NCBI GenBank assembly: GCA_963575745.1
Contig: CAUYUJ010019594.1
Span: forward strand, 112,056 to 176,055
From: Prorocentrum cordatum
Lineage: Eukaryota; Sar; Dinophyceae; Prorocentrales; Prorocentraceae
DNA length: 64,000 nt
Direction: 5' to 3'
Of this stretch, positions 1 to 10,587 are shown one piece after another (within the stretch, counting starts at the first letter, position 1; each line of letters starts with the position of its first letter). The notes below the pieces were generated by a model, which was not told where the DNA came from, did no database searches, and worked only from the letters and a program-made list of their open reading frames with translations. A program made the translations under genes and the position numbers.

Positions 1-1350
1 CAAGTAAATCGTCAGGAAATCCACAGCAAGAGCGTGATTCCTGAGTGTCGAAACTGCGGCGTCTGCATCAATTGCGAGGACGCCCCACGCGAGAGCGCGA
101 TTCCTGTTTACATTGTGAAGAAGTCCCACGCGAGAGCGCGATGTGGGAATATACTGTGAAGATATATCAAGCGGGACGCACTGTAGTTGTAAACCGGGGG
201 CCAGGGGCACAGTTTGGTGACACGTCACTTTCCCTTTTTTGTATAAAAAAAGGTGCCACCCCCGGGAAGAGACCATATGTATATAGAGAGAGATGTATAC
301 ATGTATGGATGCAGATGTTTATGTTGATGCATATACTGGTCACCGGAAGGGAAATCCACAATACCTCTGGTTTATAAGTGAGAGCGCAACCGCAACAGCA
401 GCAGCAACATCAACAGCATCAACAACAACAGCAACAACAGCAGCACCAGCAACAACCACAACTATCACAACAATCATTACAAGACCGTTCGTTATTGATC
501 CGCTCGCGTGCCATTCAACACGTGTATCTTAAACCCTCGATACCCGGCCTTTTCGTTTTCGATCGTCCCACCTATGGAACATATGCCTCTTACCAGCAAC
601 GTGTATGTCGTGCAGCCCCTGAAGCAGGGAAGCAGAGGAAGAGAGAACGGATGGAAGGAACACGGGGGACGGAGAAGGATGGAGCGCGCGGGGGAGTAGC
701 AGGAGGGGGGCTTGGAGCAAAACACACGTGGCAAAACCAAACGGGTTGATCGGGCTGGTAGACCCTAACGAGCGGGTCGGGAAGGCGGTCCCAGGCGGCC
801 AGGTCGAGCTGGCGGGTTGCAGAAGCGTGCGCCCTGCATGAATCGCAAAGAACTCTCGAGCGACAGCGCATTCCCAAATACATCATGAGGAAATCCGCTG
901 CGAAAGCGTGCTTCCTGAGTGTCGAAGGCGCAGCGTCCGAGTAAAATGCAAGGAAATGTCACGCGAGAGCGCGAGTCTTGAAGAAATTGCGAAGAAGTCT
1001 CACGTGAGAGCGGGGTGTGGCAATACATGTGAGGGAGTATCCAGCGGGAGCCGCTGTTGTTGTAAAACAAAAGCCAAGGGCGCAGATTGGTGGCACTTCA
1101 CTTTCCTTTTCCCTGCTTGTGTTTTTAATGTTTAAAGGGAGCGAGCCCTAAGACAAGCACTTGAGACAGGGGGCAACAACATGTATTCCTAGAACTGTGA
1201 ATACACGATCAACACCGACAGCAACAGCAACGACGACGACGACAACAGCAACCACGACCACAACCACAACCACAACCACGACAACAACGCCAACAACAAC
1301 AGCAACACCGATAACAACACCAACAACAACAGCAGCAACAACAACAACAA
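1..1350. repeat. Diverged direct duplication ending in CAR tracts
   Basis: Two related blocks, roughly 20-480 and 880-1350, share phrases in the same order: 'gtgtcgaa', 'cacgcgagagcgcgat', 'gcgaagaagtc', 'agcgggacgc/agcgggagcc', a 'gttgtaaaac' run and a 'cacttcactttccc' run. Each then enters a CAA/CAG-rich tract (about 385-480 and 1200-1350). The tracts give Gln/Thr/Ala runs in different frames, so I do not read them as protein. The 480-850 spacer holds no gene I can recognise. Confidence 0.6.
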
Positions 1351-1749
1351 TCGTTGTACCCGAATGTTCGGTGCATCCATATGCAACATGCATTCACCAC
1401 GACAGCTCCCCCTTATTGGGGAGTTGCCGCGACGATCCACTACTCCATTTCCCTGATCTTCCGCCCGAAGAGGTCTTGACAACATCTCCTCCGAGGCAGT
1501 TCAACGTTTCTAGCCCGGATGGCACATCGCCTTCGCAGTCCCGCTGTCAAGGGACTTGCCTCTAGGTATCACGACGCCTGAACGGCCTGATACATCAAGG
1601 AGAGGCCTCGCAACCTCTGGGAAAGCCCCGCGGAGAGCCCCGAGAGCCTCTGGAAGAAATTTCATAACTGAGGCCCAAGGGCTGTCGACCCTTTCCTGGG
1701 AACCGCTGTTGCATCGGCCGCTTTCTGATGGCGCTGGGGTTCCTCGTGA

Positions 1750-1980
1750 TCGTCGTCGTCGTCCCCGTCCTCCTCCTCCTCCTCCTCCTCCTCCTCCTCC
1801 TCCTCCTCCGCCTCCTCCTCCTCCTCTTCCTCCCCCTCCTCCTCTCCCTCCTCCTCCTCTTCATGTTCCTCCTCCTCCTCCGCCTCCTCCTCCGCCTCCT
1901 CCTCCGCATCCTCCTCCTGCTCCTTCTCCTCCTCTTCCTCCTCCTCCTCCTCCTCCTCCTCCTCCTCCTCCTCCTCCTCC
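1750..1980. repeat. CTC/GAG microsatellite
   Basis: Imperfect CTC triplets with CTT and CCG interruptions. The tract runs directly into the spliced-leader relic, with its last CTC units touching the leader's first bases. Confidence 0.95.
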
Positions 1981-1999
1981 GTAGCCATTTTGGCTCAAG
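1978..1999 (+). other. DinoSL spliced-leader relic
   Basis: The 22 bases from 1978 match the dinoflagellate trans-spliced leader, ending CCATTTTGGCTCAAG, with T in the degenerate first position. In dinoflagellates this leader is normally added to mRNA by trans-splicing and is not expected in DNA beside a gene. Relic leaders in the genome are known signs that a mature mRNA was reverse transcribed and reinserted. The match is exact, so the event may be recent. The following bases would be the old 5' UTR. Confidence 0.85.
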
Positions 2000-2090
2000 T
2001 TTCGGCCCGAGAGCTTGGGTGCGACAGGCCGCTGTCGCGAGCTTCCCCGGGCTGGCCATCGCCTTCCGCAGAGGAGGCCGTGGGCGGAGC

Positions 2091-4127
2091 ATGGCGGAGT
2101 GAGAGTCGTGGGCAAGGGGCGGCGGGCCGCAGTGCTTGGGACAGCCCGCAGGTGCCCGGGCCCAGGCTCCCTGTGGTGCTGCTCCCCTCATCGAGGCCGC
2201 TGCAGCCGAGGCAGGCGGCGGCAAGTGCTGGCGGTCGTGGATGTGCGCCGGCAGTCGAGTGCTTCGCCCTTGATGCCACGGATGGGCAGGAGGCCAGTGC
2301 CGTGTACGAGCTCGACTGGGCAGCCATCGGCGTGCAGGCGGACGTGGGTGTGGTCGTGGACGTTCGCGGATCGGGCGTCGTGAGCGCGGCTGCCGCCCTG
2401 TCCGTGGTGGCCATCGCCGTGGGCTCGTCCTTCGGCCGCGTCTCGGTGCCGCTGCTCGAGCTGCTGGGGGCGCTCGCGGGGTTCTTCTCCCTCGTGGCGT
2501 GCGGCCTGGTACTGCTCTGGCCGCAGGTGTGCGCCGTCGTGCCGAGGGCCGTGGAGAGCGTGGTGGGGCAGGCGGAGGTGCACGGCGAGGATAGCGCCGA
2601 CCTGCCGAAGGAGAGCGAGGCGGAGCCGTCGGAGGCCTACGTCGAGGAGTTCGTGGAGGCGCCGACGTCCGAGGGCGTCGACGAGTGTGTCCACGTCCAC
2701 GTGCAGAAGGTGTCATTCATGGAGGTCGCCGCCGAGGAGTTCGTGGAGGTGCCGGCGTCCGGGGGCATCGAGAGGAGCGCCTACGTTCCGCAGAGCCACG
2801 CCGAGGGGGAGCTCGTCGGCGGGGTGGGCGTCGCGGTGCTGACGGCGGAGCACGTCGAGGAGGTCTTGGAGGGGCCGTCGTTCGAGGGCGTCGTGGCGAA
2901 CGCTCACGTGCCGAAGGTGCCGATCCCGTCGGAGGATTACGTCGAGGAGTTCGTGGAGGCGCCGACGTCCGAGGGCGTCGACGAGTGTGTCCACGTCCAC
3001 GTGCAGAAGGGGTCGTTCATGGAGGTCGCCGCCGAGGAGTTCGTGGAGGTGCCCGTGGCCGCGGGCATCGAGAGGAGCGCCTACGTGCCGCAGAACCACT
3101 CCGAGGGGGAGCTTGTCGGCGAGGTGAGCGTGGCGGTGCCAGCGGCGGACTACGTCGAGAAGGTCGTGGAGGTGGCTTCGTCCGAGGACGTCGAGGTCAG
3201 CGCCCACGTGCCGAATGTGCCGTTCAAGATCGTGGAGGGGCGGCCCGGGGGGCCGCCCGAGGCCGCCGCCGGGGCTGCCGGCCGCGCCGAGGGGCGGCCA
3301 GGGGTGCCGACGGGCATCGAGGGGAGCGTCCACGCGCCGAGGAGCGACGCCGTCGCCGAGGAGGAGCTCGTCGGCGAGGTGAGCGTGGTGCCGCCGAGGC
3401 CCGTGGAGCAGAGGCCCCGCTGGGCCGATGCAGGGGACGAGGACTGTGACGTGCTGGTCGAGCTGCCGACGGCCTCCCTGGAGCAGGCGCGGGCGGGCGG
3501 CTCGCGGCCGCGGCGCAGGCGCAGGCGCAAGGGGACCAACTGGCAGATAGTGCAGTTCGCCGTTGATGTGCTCGAGCGGTTTGGCTCCCTCCGAGAGTCG
3601 CTGGCGGCCACGCTCGGGCCCAGGGCGGTGAATGTGGCTTTCGAGGGGCTGTTCGACGAGGCGTCAACAGCCGCGGAGTGGGGCTGCGACGTGTCGATCG
3701 GCTCCGAGACGGGGAACACCTTGGTTCAGATGTTCCTCGGTGGCGAGTTCGCGGAGTGCGCCGACTCGTGGCTCCAGGTCGTCGCGGCCGGGGAGAATGA
3801 GTTCTCCGAGGTGAGCCGCGCGCGGGGGCGAGGGGCGAAAGCGGGCGGGGAGGGGCCTCGGAGCGAGGCCCCGCTCTCCCCGTCCGTGCTGGATCCCCCT
3901 CGGAATCTTGCGAGGGCGGCCCCGTGAGGCCTGCCTGGGGCTCCTCCTGGGGTCGTGCCGCCTGGCCCGCGGGCCTGTGCGGGGTGGGCGCGCCCTCCTT
4001 GGATCCCCCCTCGGGGTTCCAAGGCGGTCGCGCGGGCGTCGGGCTCCGTCCTCGTCGCCACGGCCCGCGCGTCGGGGCGCGAGGCCGCGAGGGGTGCGCA
4101 GTGGATCGACTCTGCCCCCCATGTCGC
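2091..4127 (+). CDS. Repeat-rich two-pass membrane protein (novel)
   Basis: I do not recognise the family. The proposed model starts at ATG 2091, about 90 bases after the spliced-leader relic, in a good context (agcATGGCGG). Exons would be 2091-2098, 2211-3810 and 4024 to about 4127, with introns opening GTGAGA and GTGAGC and closing AG. Phases agree across both joins. The main exon frame (from 2211) has strongly GC-biased third codon positions. In order it shows a short N-terminal region, two hydrophobic segments (about 2395-2460 and 2460-2550) forming a hairpin, then an acidic Val/Glu-rich region with a near-identical 300-bp (100-residue) direct repeat at 2638-2937 and 2938-3237. Each repeat splits into three ~33-residue modules of the type 'EEFVEVP..GI.RSAYVP'. 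A basic patch near 3505-3535 precedes a last domain with TNWQIVQFAVDVLERFG. The third exon runs into the CTC tract and its end is unknown. No in-frame ATG precedes the membrane hairpin without the first intron. The alternative is a decayed retrocopy. Confidence 0.6.
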
Positions 4128-4484
4128 GCCGATCCTCCTCCTCCTCCGTCCTCCTCCTCCTCTCCTCCTCCCTCTGCCTAACTTAATACACCTCCTCTTC
4201 CTCCTCTTCCGTTCCTCCTCCTCCTCCTCTCCTCCTCCTCCTCCTACTCTCCTCTCCTCCCCTCCTCCTCCTCCTCCGCCTCTTCCTTCCTCCTCCTCCT
4301 CCTCCTCCTCCTCCTCCTCCTCCTTCCTCCTCCTCCTCCTCCTCCTCCTCCTCCTCCTACTCCTCCTCCCTCATCAACATCAGCATCAGCATCATCATCA
4401 TCATCATCAGCATCATCATCATCATCATCATCATTCATCATCATCATCATCATCATCAGGCATCATCATCATCATCATCATCCA

Positions 4485-4518
<34 letters not shown>

Positions 4519-4556
4519 GCATGCATCATCATCATATCGTCTCATCATTCATCATC

Positions 4557-4600
<44 letters not shown>

Positions 4601-4698
4601 CATCATCATCATCAATCATCATCATCATCATCATCCTCATCCTCAGCATCATCATCATCATTCATAATCCTCCTCCTCCTCCGCATCATCCCCCTCAT

Positions 4699-4730
<32 letters not shown>

Positions 4731-4923
4731 ACATAATCATACATCATCATCAATCATCCATCATCATCAGCATCATCAGCATCAGCATGAGATCAGCATC
4801 ATCATCATCATCAGCATCAGCATATCATCATCATATCATCAGCATCATCATCATCAGCATCATCATCATCAGCATCAGCATCATCAGCATCATCATCGTC
4901 GTCGTCATCATCATCAGCATCAT

Positions 4924-4959
<36 letters not shown>

Positions 4960-5420
4960 CATCATCATCATCATCATCAGCATGACCATCATCATCATCA
5001 TCATCAGCATCATCATCATGATCATCACGATCATCATCATCATCATCAGCATCATCATCATCATCTGCATCATCATCATCATCATCAACAACATCATCAT
5101 CATCATCAGCGTCACCATCATCCTCATCATCATCATCAGCATCGGCATCATCATCAGCATCAGCATCATCATAATCACCACCATCAACATCATCATCATC
5201 ATCAGCATCATCGTCATCATCATCAGCATCATCATCATCACAGCCATCGTCATCATCAGCATCCCCATCCTCATCCTCCCCCTCCTCCTCCTCCTCCTCC
5301 TCCTCCTCCTCCTCCTCCTCCTCCTCCTCCTCCTCCTCCTCCTCCTCCTCCTTCTCCCCCCTTCGTCCTCCTCCTCCTCTCCTCCTACTCCTAATCATAC
5401 ATCATCATCATCATCATCAG

Positions 5421-5462
<42 letters not shown>

Positions 5463-6185
5463 CATCATCCATCAGCACCATCATAATCACCTCTCATCCT
5501 CCTCCGCGTCCTCACTCCGCCCCCCGCCTCCGCTGCCTCCTCCTCCTCTCCTCCTCCTCCTTGCCCCCTCCTCCTCCTTGCCTCCTTCTCCTCCTCCTCT
5601 CCTCCTCCTCCTCCTCCCCCCTCCCTCCCTCCCTCCCTCCTCCTCCCTCATCCCCCTCTCCTCCTCCTCTCCTCCTCCTCCTCCTCCTTCTCCTCCCCTC
5701 CTCCATCCTCCTCCTCGTCCTCCCTCATCCTCCTCTCCTCTCCTCCTCTCTCCTCCTCCTCCTCCTCTCCTATCCTCCTCCTCCTCCTCATCCTCCTCCT
5801 CCTCCTCCTCCTCCTCCTCCTGCTCCCCCTCCTCCTTCTCCGCCTCCTCCTCCCGTCCTCCTCCTCCTGCCCTCCTTCTCCTCATCCTCTTCCTCCTCCT
5901 CCCTCCCTCCCTCCCTCCCTCCATCCATCACATCCATCCCTCCTCCTCCTCCTCCTCTTCCTCATCTCCTCCTCCACTCCTCCTCTCCTCTCCTCCTCCT
6001 CCTCTCGCCTCCGCTCCGGCTCGCCTCCGCCTCCGCCTCGCCTCCGCTCCGCCTCTCCTCCTCCTCCTCCTCCTCCTCCTCCTCCTCCTCCTCATCCTCC
6101 TCCTCCTCCTCCCTCTCCTCCTCCTCCTCCTCTCCTCCTCCGCCTCCTCCTCCTCCCCTCCTCCTCCTCCTCCTCTCTCCCCTCT
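4128..6185. repeat. Large CTC and CAT microsatellite block
   Basis: About 2 kb of triplet repeats. CTC-rich 4128-4370, CAT/ATC-rich 4370-5275, CTC 5275-5390, CAT 5398-5490, then CTC/CCT with CCTCC interruptions to 6185. Long open frames of His, Ile, Ser, Leu or Asp runs occur on both strands and are products of the triplet repeat. Confidence 0.95.
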
Positions 6186-6434
6186 GCCCCCCCCGCGGGC
6201 CCCAGGTACTCCCCCAAGAGGCCCTTCAAAACCACGCCCTTGCTCCCAGAGATCTCTCTGTTCATCCTGGTTGACCGCTTCGTTTTACGTGTGTGTCTTT
6301 TCGTCCCTCTTACCGTCAACTCTCATGGGCAGGGTCTCTGAACGGGCCGGTGAGGACACGCGACGCGTGAAGAACTGGCCGTTCCTGGGCATTCCCAGGT
6401 GGCGCTGGCTCGAGTCGTGACGTGTCCGGCCCGC
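6186..6434. other. Spacer with dispersed repeat motif
   Basis: Non-microsatellite spacer between triplet blocks. It contains a diverged copy (about 6318-6400) of the motif 'tctcatgggca...gggctggtgggga...cgcgaagcgtgaagaa' seen also near 15920, 17690, 34330, 34690 and 35345. No gene is supported. Confidence 0.5.
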
Positions 6435-6946
6435 TCCCCCCCTCCCCCTCCCCCCACCCCCCCACTCCCTCTCCCATCCCCTCCCTCCCTCCCTCCTCTC
6501 TCGTCTGCTCCTCTTCCTCCTCGTTCCCTTCCCCCCATCCCCTTCCCCCCTCCTCCTCCCCCTTCACGCTCCCCCCCCTGCCACGCTCGTCATCACCAGA
6601 GGAGGAACACTGCCTCCAGGACCTGTTCCCAAACATGCGATACGTCCTGCTTTGTTCCAGGCGGAATTCCAGGAAGCCCCGACTCTCTTTCAAACCCCAT
6701 CCTCCTCCTCCTCCTCCTCCTCCTCCTCCTCCTCCTCCTCCTCCTCCTCCTCCTCCTCTCCTCCTCCTCCTCCTTCTCCTTCTCCTTCTCCTTCTCCTTC
6801 TCCTCCTCCTCCTCCTCCTTCTCCTCCTCCTTCTCCTCCTCCTCCTCCTCCTCCTTCTCCTTCTCCTTCTCCTTCTCCTTCTCCTCCTCCTCCTCCTTCT
6901 CCTCCTCCTCCTCCTCCTCCTCCTCCTCCTCCTTCTTCTCCTCCTC
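6435..6946. repeat. CCT/CTC/CTT microsatellites
   Basis: CCCCT-rich 6435-6575 and CTC with CTT interruptions 6700-6946, separated by about 120 bases of ordinary sequence. No coding call. Confidence 0.95.
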
Positions 6947-7198
6947 AATACCGGCGTTTCATCCCGAGCCGTTCTGTTGATGGCCCCGGGGCCCGGCCAG
7001 AGGCCTCCAGCTGACTTCTTCAGGCCGCGAGCAGGTCTGTCCGGGGTTGCAAGAGGTGCCCCTGGCCGGATCCGTGTGGGAACCCCTGGGCCCCTTTGGG
7101 CCTCCTGAGGGTGCCCTGGAGGCCGTGGGGGCCTCCACAGAAATCCTGGGGGGGCACCTGACGTAGGGCCAGGGGCACCCTGCAAGCAACCCCCGAAC

Positions 7199-7352
7199 CC
7201 TGGCGCTGCTTTCGCGGCGGGGCGCCGCCGGGCCCCGCCAGCGGCCGCCGGAGAGCGCCAGCCGCGGCAGCAGCGCCGCCGCCGGCAGCAGCACCGGGAG
7301 GGTCCGCTGCATCGCCACCACGAGGGCGAGCACGAGGGGGGGCGGCACGTAC
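7199..7352 (-). CDS. Membrane-spanning exon, unknown protein
   Basis: Read on the minus strand, 7352 to 7199 gives one frame whose third codon positions are almost all G or C. It encodes a very hydrophobic stretch (PPLVLALVVAMQRTLPVLLP, then more Ala/Leu) followed by Arg-rich residues. The upstream flank reads pyrimidine-rich then CCCAG, a good acceptor; after 7199 the sequence is GTTCGG, a usable donor. The same join, CAG followed by GTACGT, also resembles a donor for the open frame upstream (7353-7583), so the model is ambiguous. Function unknown; it may belong to the same minus-strand gene as the exons at 9461 and 12074. Confidence 0.45.
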
Positions 7353-7584
7353 CTGGGAGGAGCGGGGCACTCGGGAGGACAGGCCTGGAGACCTCGCGCG
7401 GCAGCCCGGGGGTCCCAACCTGCGCTGGGCCCGCGTCGGAAGGTACGATCGGGCTCTCTCATCGGCGGAGCGTCGGCTGTGCGTCGGAGGCACGCCGGAG
7501 GCACGTCGGAGGCACGCCGGGGCATCGCCGCCCGAACGTTGGTCCAGGTCTGACGGGGCGGGCGGGCGGACCAGATGGTACAAC

Positions 7585-7738
7585 TAGGGGGCCACACGCG
7601 AACCCTACCCCTACCCCCCACGATTTCTGAGGAAGAGGGTGGGGTTCACTTCGTTCGGGAGCTCCCGAGCGAAGTGAACCCCACCCTCCCCCTCAGAAAT
7701 CGTGGGGGGCAGGGGTAGGGTTCGCATGTGGCACCCTA
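7585..7738. mobile_element. Foldback MITE family 1, copy 1
   Basis: About 154 bp that is one long palindrome with ends TAGGGGGCC.../...GGCACCCTA and centre CGGGAGCTCCCG. The arms share gcgaaccctacccctacccc and ACGATTTCTGAG. It matches copies at 37958-38112 and 60611-60762. No open frame. On the minus strand it opens GTTAGG and closes CCCTAG. Confidence 0.85.
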
Positions 7739-7879
7739 ACAAGTGTTGCGCGCCACGCGAAGCCTCCAGGATCTTCTTCATGGCGTACCCGGGGGGGACA
7801 AAACACGGCACGGGCCCAGACCCCCTCGCGTCGAGGAAAGAAGCGTGACGGAAGGCGCGAAGCACAGAAAGCACTACAC

Positions 7880-8950
7880 GCATGTATTCCCCCATTGTCC
7901 CATAATTCTGAATCATGGGAAACGCAAATTCTTGAAAAACAGCACTCCGTGGGCTGGAAATGCGTTTCCCATAATTCGAGTTCCGAGTCTCGGGGAGCGC
8001 TGTTTCCCAGAAGTCGAATTCCGAATTATGGGACACGCAATTCCCCTTGGAAAACCACACTCAATGGGCTGGAATTGCGTTTCCCATCACTCGAATTCCG
8101 AATTTGGGGAAACGCGGTTTCTCAGAATTCGAATTCCGAATTATGGGAAACGCAATTTCCCTTAAAAAGCTTCACCCAACTTCCCAGAATTCCGAATCAT
8201 GGGAAACGCAATTTCCCTTGAAAAAACCTCACGCAATGGGCTGGAATTGCGTTTCCCATAATTCTGAATTATGGGAAACACAAGTTCCCTTGAAGAAACG
8301 CACTCAATGGGCTGGAATTGCGTTTCCCATAATTCCGAATTATGGTAAACGCAATTTCCCGTGAAAAAACCGCACTCTCATAATTGGGCTTCCCAAAATT
8401 CGAATTCCGAATTCTGGGAAACAGCGTTTCCCGAAATTCAGAATTCGAATTATGGGAAACGCAACTCCAGCCCATCGAGTGCGGTTGTTCAAAGGAAATT
8501 GCGCTTCCCACCATTCAAAATTCGAATTCTCCCACAATTCGACATTTAATCATGGGAAACGCAATTCCAGCTCATCGAGTGCGGTTTCTCAAAGAAAATT
8601 GCGTTTGCCATAATTCGGAATTATGGGAAACGCAATTCCAGCCCATCGAGTGCGTTTTTCAAAAAAAGAAATCGCGTTTCCCATAATTCGGAATTCGAAT
8701 TCTGGGAAACCGCGTTTCCCAAAATTCGGATTCGAATTATGGGAAACGCAATTCTGGCCCATCGAGTACGGTTTTTCAAAGGAAATTGCGTGTCCCATAA
8801 TTCGGGATTCGACTTCTGGGAAAACGCGTTTCCCCGTGCAATGTGCCCTGGGTGCACAGCCCATCGAGTGCGGTTTTTCAAAGGGAATTGCGTTTCCCAT
8901 AATTCGCAGGGCTTCGGGCTGGAATTGCGTTTCCCATAATTCCTAATTAC
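7880..8950. repeat. Inverted-repeat satellite, GGGAAACGCAATT type
   Basis: About 1.07 kb built of a short palindromic cassette. GGGAAACGCAATT and its complement AATTGCGTTTCCC each recur around ten times, alternating in orientation and separated by 'cgaattccgaattatg' or by 'ccagcccatcgagtgcggtt'. Flanking poly-A/T runs repeat too. Short open frames here are repeat translations. No gene. Confidence 0.9.
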
Positions 8951-8979
8951 GGGAAACGCAATCCCGGACGACTGCCACA

Positions 8980-9150
8980 ATTCAAACTTTCCGCCCCGAG
9001 ATGCCCCCAGGAGGCCCCCAAAGGCCCCCCACGGGGCTCCGAGAGGCCCCCGAGGCCCCAAGACGCCCCAAGAGGCCCCAAAACGGCTCCCAAGAGGCCT
9101 CGAAACTGTCTCCAAGAGGTCCCTGAGAGGCCTCCCGCTACATCCCGACG
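8980..9150. repeat. GAGGCCCC degenerate repeat, antisense copy
   Basis: Degenerate 10-12-base units of the type 'caagaggccccaagacg'. This is the reverse complement of the GGGCCGTCTTGG satellite that fills 21.7-33.3 kb. Other antisense patches lie at 15750-15870 and 34810-35050. Confidence 0.75.
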
Positions 9151-9402
9151 AACACTCCAGAGGCCAATGTCACACAAACCAGGCACGGTGGCGGAGTGGC
9201 CTGAAGGCCATTCGGGGCGAGAGATGCCCTGACCTCGGCTTTCGGGTCAGAACTCGGGTCCCTGGTGGCCGTTCGGGGCGAGTCGGGCACCCGTGGAACG
9301 CTCCCGGCGGGGCGCGGCTGCCGGAGCGCATCCCGAGGCCGTCGAGAACGGCCGAAAGCTCAGACCGGCATCGGATCGATCTCGAGAGGTCGCCTGCGGA
9401 GC

Positions 9403-9461
9403 TCGGGAATCCGCGGCAGCAGCCTGCCGAGCAGCTGCCGGCCGTGGCGCCGCAGCAGCGC
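9403..9461 (-). CDS. Possible short exon (ARM/HEAT-like)
   Basis: From 9461 downward the frame reads ALLRRHGRQLLGRLLPRIPE with mostly G/C third positions. A pyrimidine-rich run ending CCCCCCAG lies immediately before it and is a strong acceptor. The peptide is amphipathic and resembles a helix of an armadillo or HEAT repeat, but one helix is weak evidence. The end is unclear. It lies downstream of a family 5 TIR element (9503-9581) and may be in the same minus-strand gene as 11935-12074. Confidence 0.35.
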
Positions 9462-9502
9462 CTGGGGGGCGGCGGGGGGAGCAAAAAGAGGGTGCGAGGC
9501 GG

Positions 9503-9581
9503 CTACTCCCCGGACCTCTGCAGGAGCGCGTGCTGACCAGGACTTCGAGGCGAATCCAGGGAAGCGGAGCGGTATCAGTAC
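9503..9581 (-). mobile_element. Family 5 TIR element, copy a (GT...AG ends)
   Basis: 79-bp copy. On the minus strand it opens GTACTGATACCGCTC and closes GGGGAGTAG. It shares CCCGGACCTCT, TGACCAGGA and TTCGAGGCG with copies at 10966-11095, 39865-39934 and 58942-59067. Ends are inverted repeats of each other (TACCGCTAC type). Confidence 0.7.
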
Positions 9582-9924
9582 CTGCTGCTGCTGCTCCCAA
9601 GGCCTCCGATGTCGCGAGTTGTTCTCAACGTCGGCCCCGAGAGATCTCGAACACCTCCCCAGGGCCAGATGTTCAGCCTGAGCAGTTTCTTTGACAATAT
9701 TGGGGCCCTGTGAGGGCCCCTCAAAGCCGAAAACCGTCCAAGACCGCCAGCCGCGTTGTATTTCTGCGGCGCGATGACGTCTGGAGGTCTGGCGACGAGG
9801 CGTGGGCAGCGGCATCGGTCTCCGCTCAACTACCCGCACCCCTCCCGGGGCCCACCTGGCGCAGATTTCCACCCCAGATATCCGTGTTTGACGGTCCCGG
9901 GGCCTGAAAACGGCCTCCCCCTCC

Positions 9925-10092
9925 CTCCTCCTTCTCCTCCTCCGCCTCCCCAGATCCTTCTCCTCCTCCTCCTCCTCTTCCTCCTCTTCCTCCTCCTCTT
10001 CCTCCTCCTCTTCCTCCTCCTCTTCCTTCTCCTCCTCCTCCTCCTCCTCCTCCTCCTCCCCCTCCTCCTCCTCCTCCTCCTCCTCCTCATCC
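9925..10092. repeat. CTC/CTT microsatellite
   Basis: CCTCTT and CTC units, about 165 bp. The Leu and Arg runs in overlapping frames are repeat translations. Confidence 0.95.
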
Positions 10093-10391
10093 TACGAAAA
10101 ATCACAAAAGATCTTCGAGCTACGAACCTCGAACCTCGCCACCCCCCCCCCGTTGCTCGCCGTATAGCCAGTGCTGGGCCGCCCCCCCCCCCACCCCCCA
10201 GCTGGCTCCCAAGCATCCTCTCCCCCTCCTCTGACAATAAAGCCTCCCGGATGGGGTCCGAGCAGCCTGCCCAACAGCGGCCGCTGTTGGTTTGGGACAA
10301 CATTTGTTCTTGGGCATTGTACCCATTTTTTCCGTACCCATTTCGGACGTCCAAAGGTACGGCAAGGGTGCGTCGATGGTCCTCAGAACTG

Positions 10392-10587
10392 GGCCTCCTA
10401 GGTGGGATCGGAGCAGGTGGGGTCGGAGGATGGCGCCGCCTCGCCGACGCATCGGCGCCGCATCGCCGATGCATCGGCGCACGTCGGCGTGGAGAACATC
10501 GGGCTCCACATCGCGCCGCATCGCCGATGCATCGGCGCTGCGGCGCGATCCTCCGACCCCACCTGCTCGGGCTCCATCCGGGAGGCC
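10392..10587. mobile_element. Foldback element family 2, copy 1
   Basis: About 196 bp with inverted ends of about 40 bp (GGCCTCCTAGGTGGGATCGG left; its diverged complement right). The interior is made of CGCCGATGCATCGGCG palindromes. A second full copy lies at 43962-44199. A fragment of the end is at 10230-10262 and a degraded copy may be at 35690-35800. Confidence 0.8.

Noticed and set aside
4000-7000. Open frames of 190-500 codons of poly-Leu, poly-His, poly-Asp or poly-Arg
   Set aside because: They are direct translations of CTC, CAT and GAG triplet tracts, open in several frames at once.
9185-9260. tRNA-like start 'ggtggcggagtggcc'
   Set aside because: I could not fold a T arm with a TTC loop or a plausible anticodon stem.
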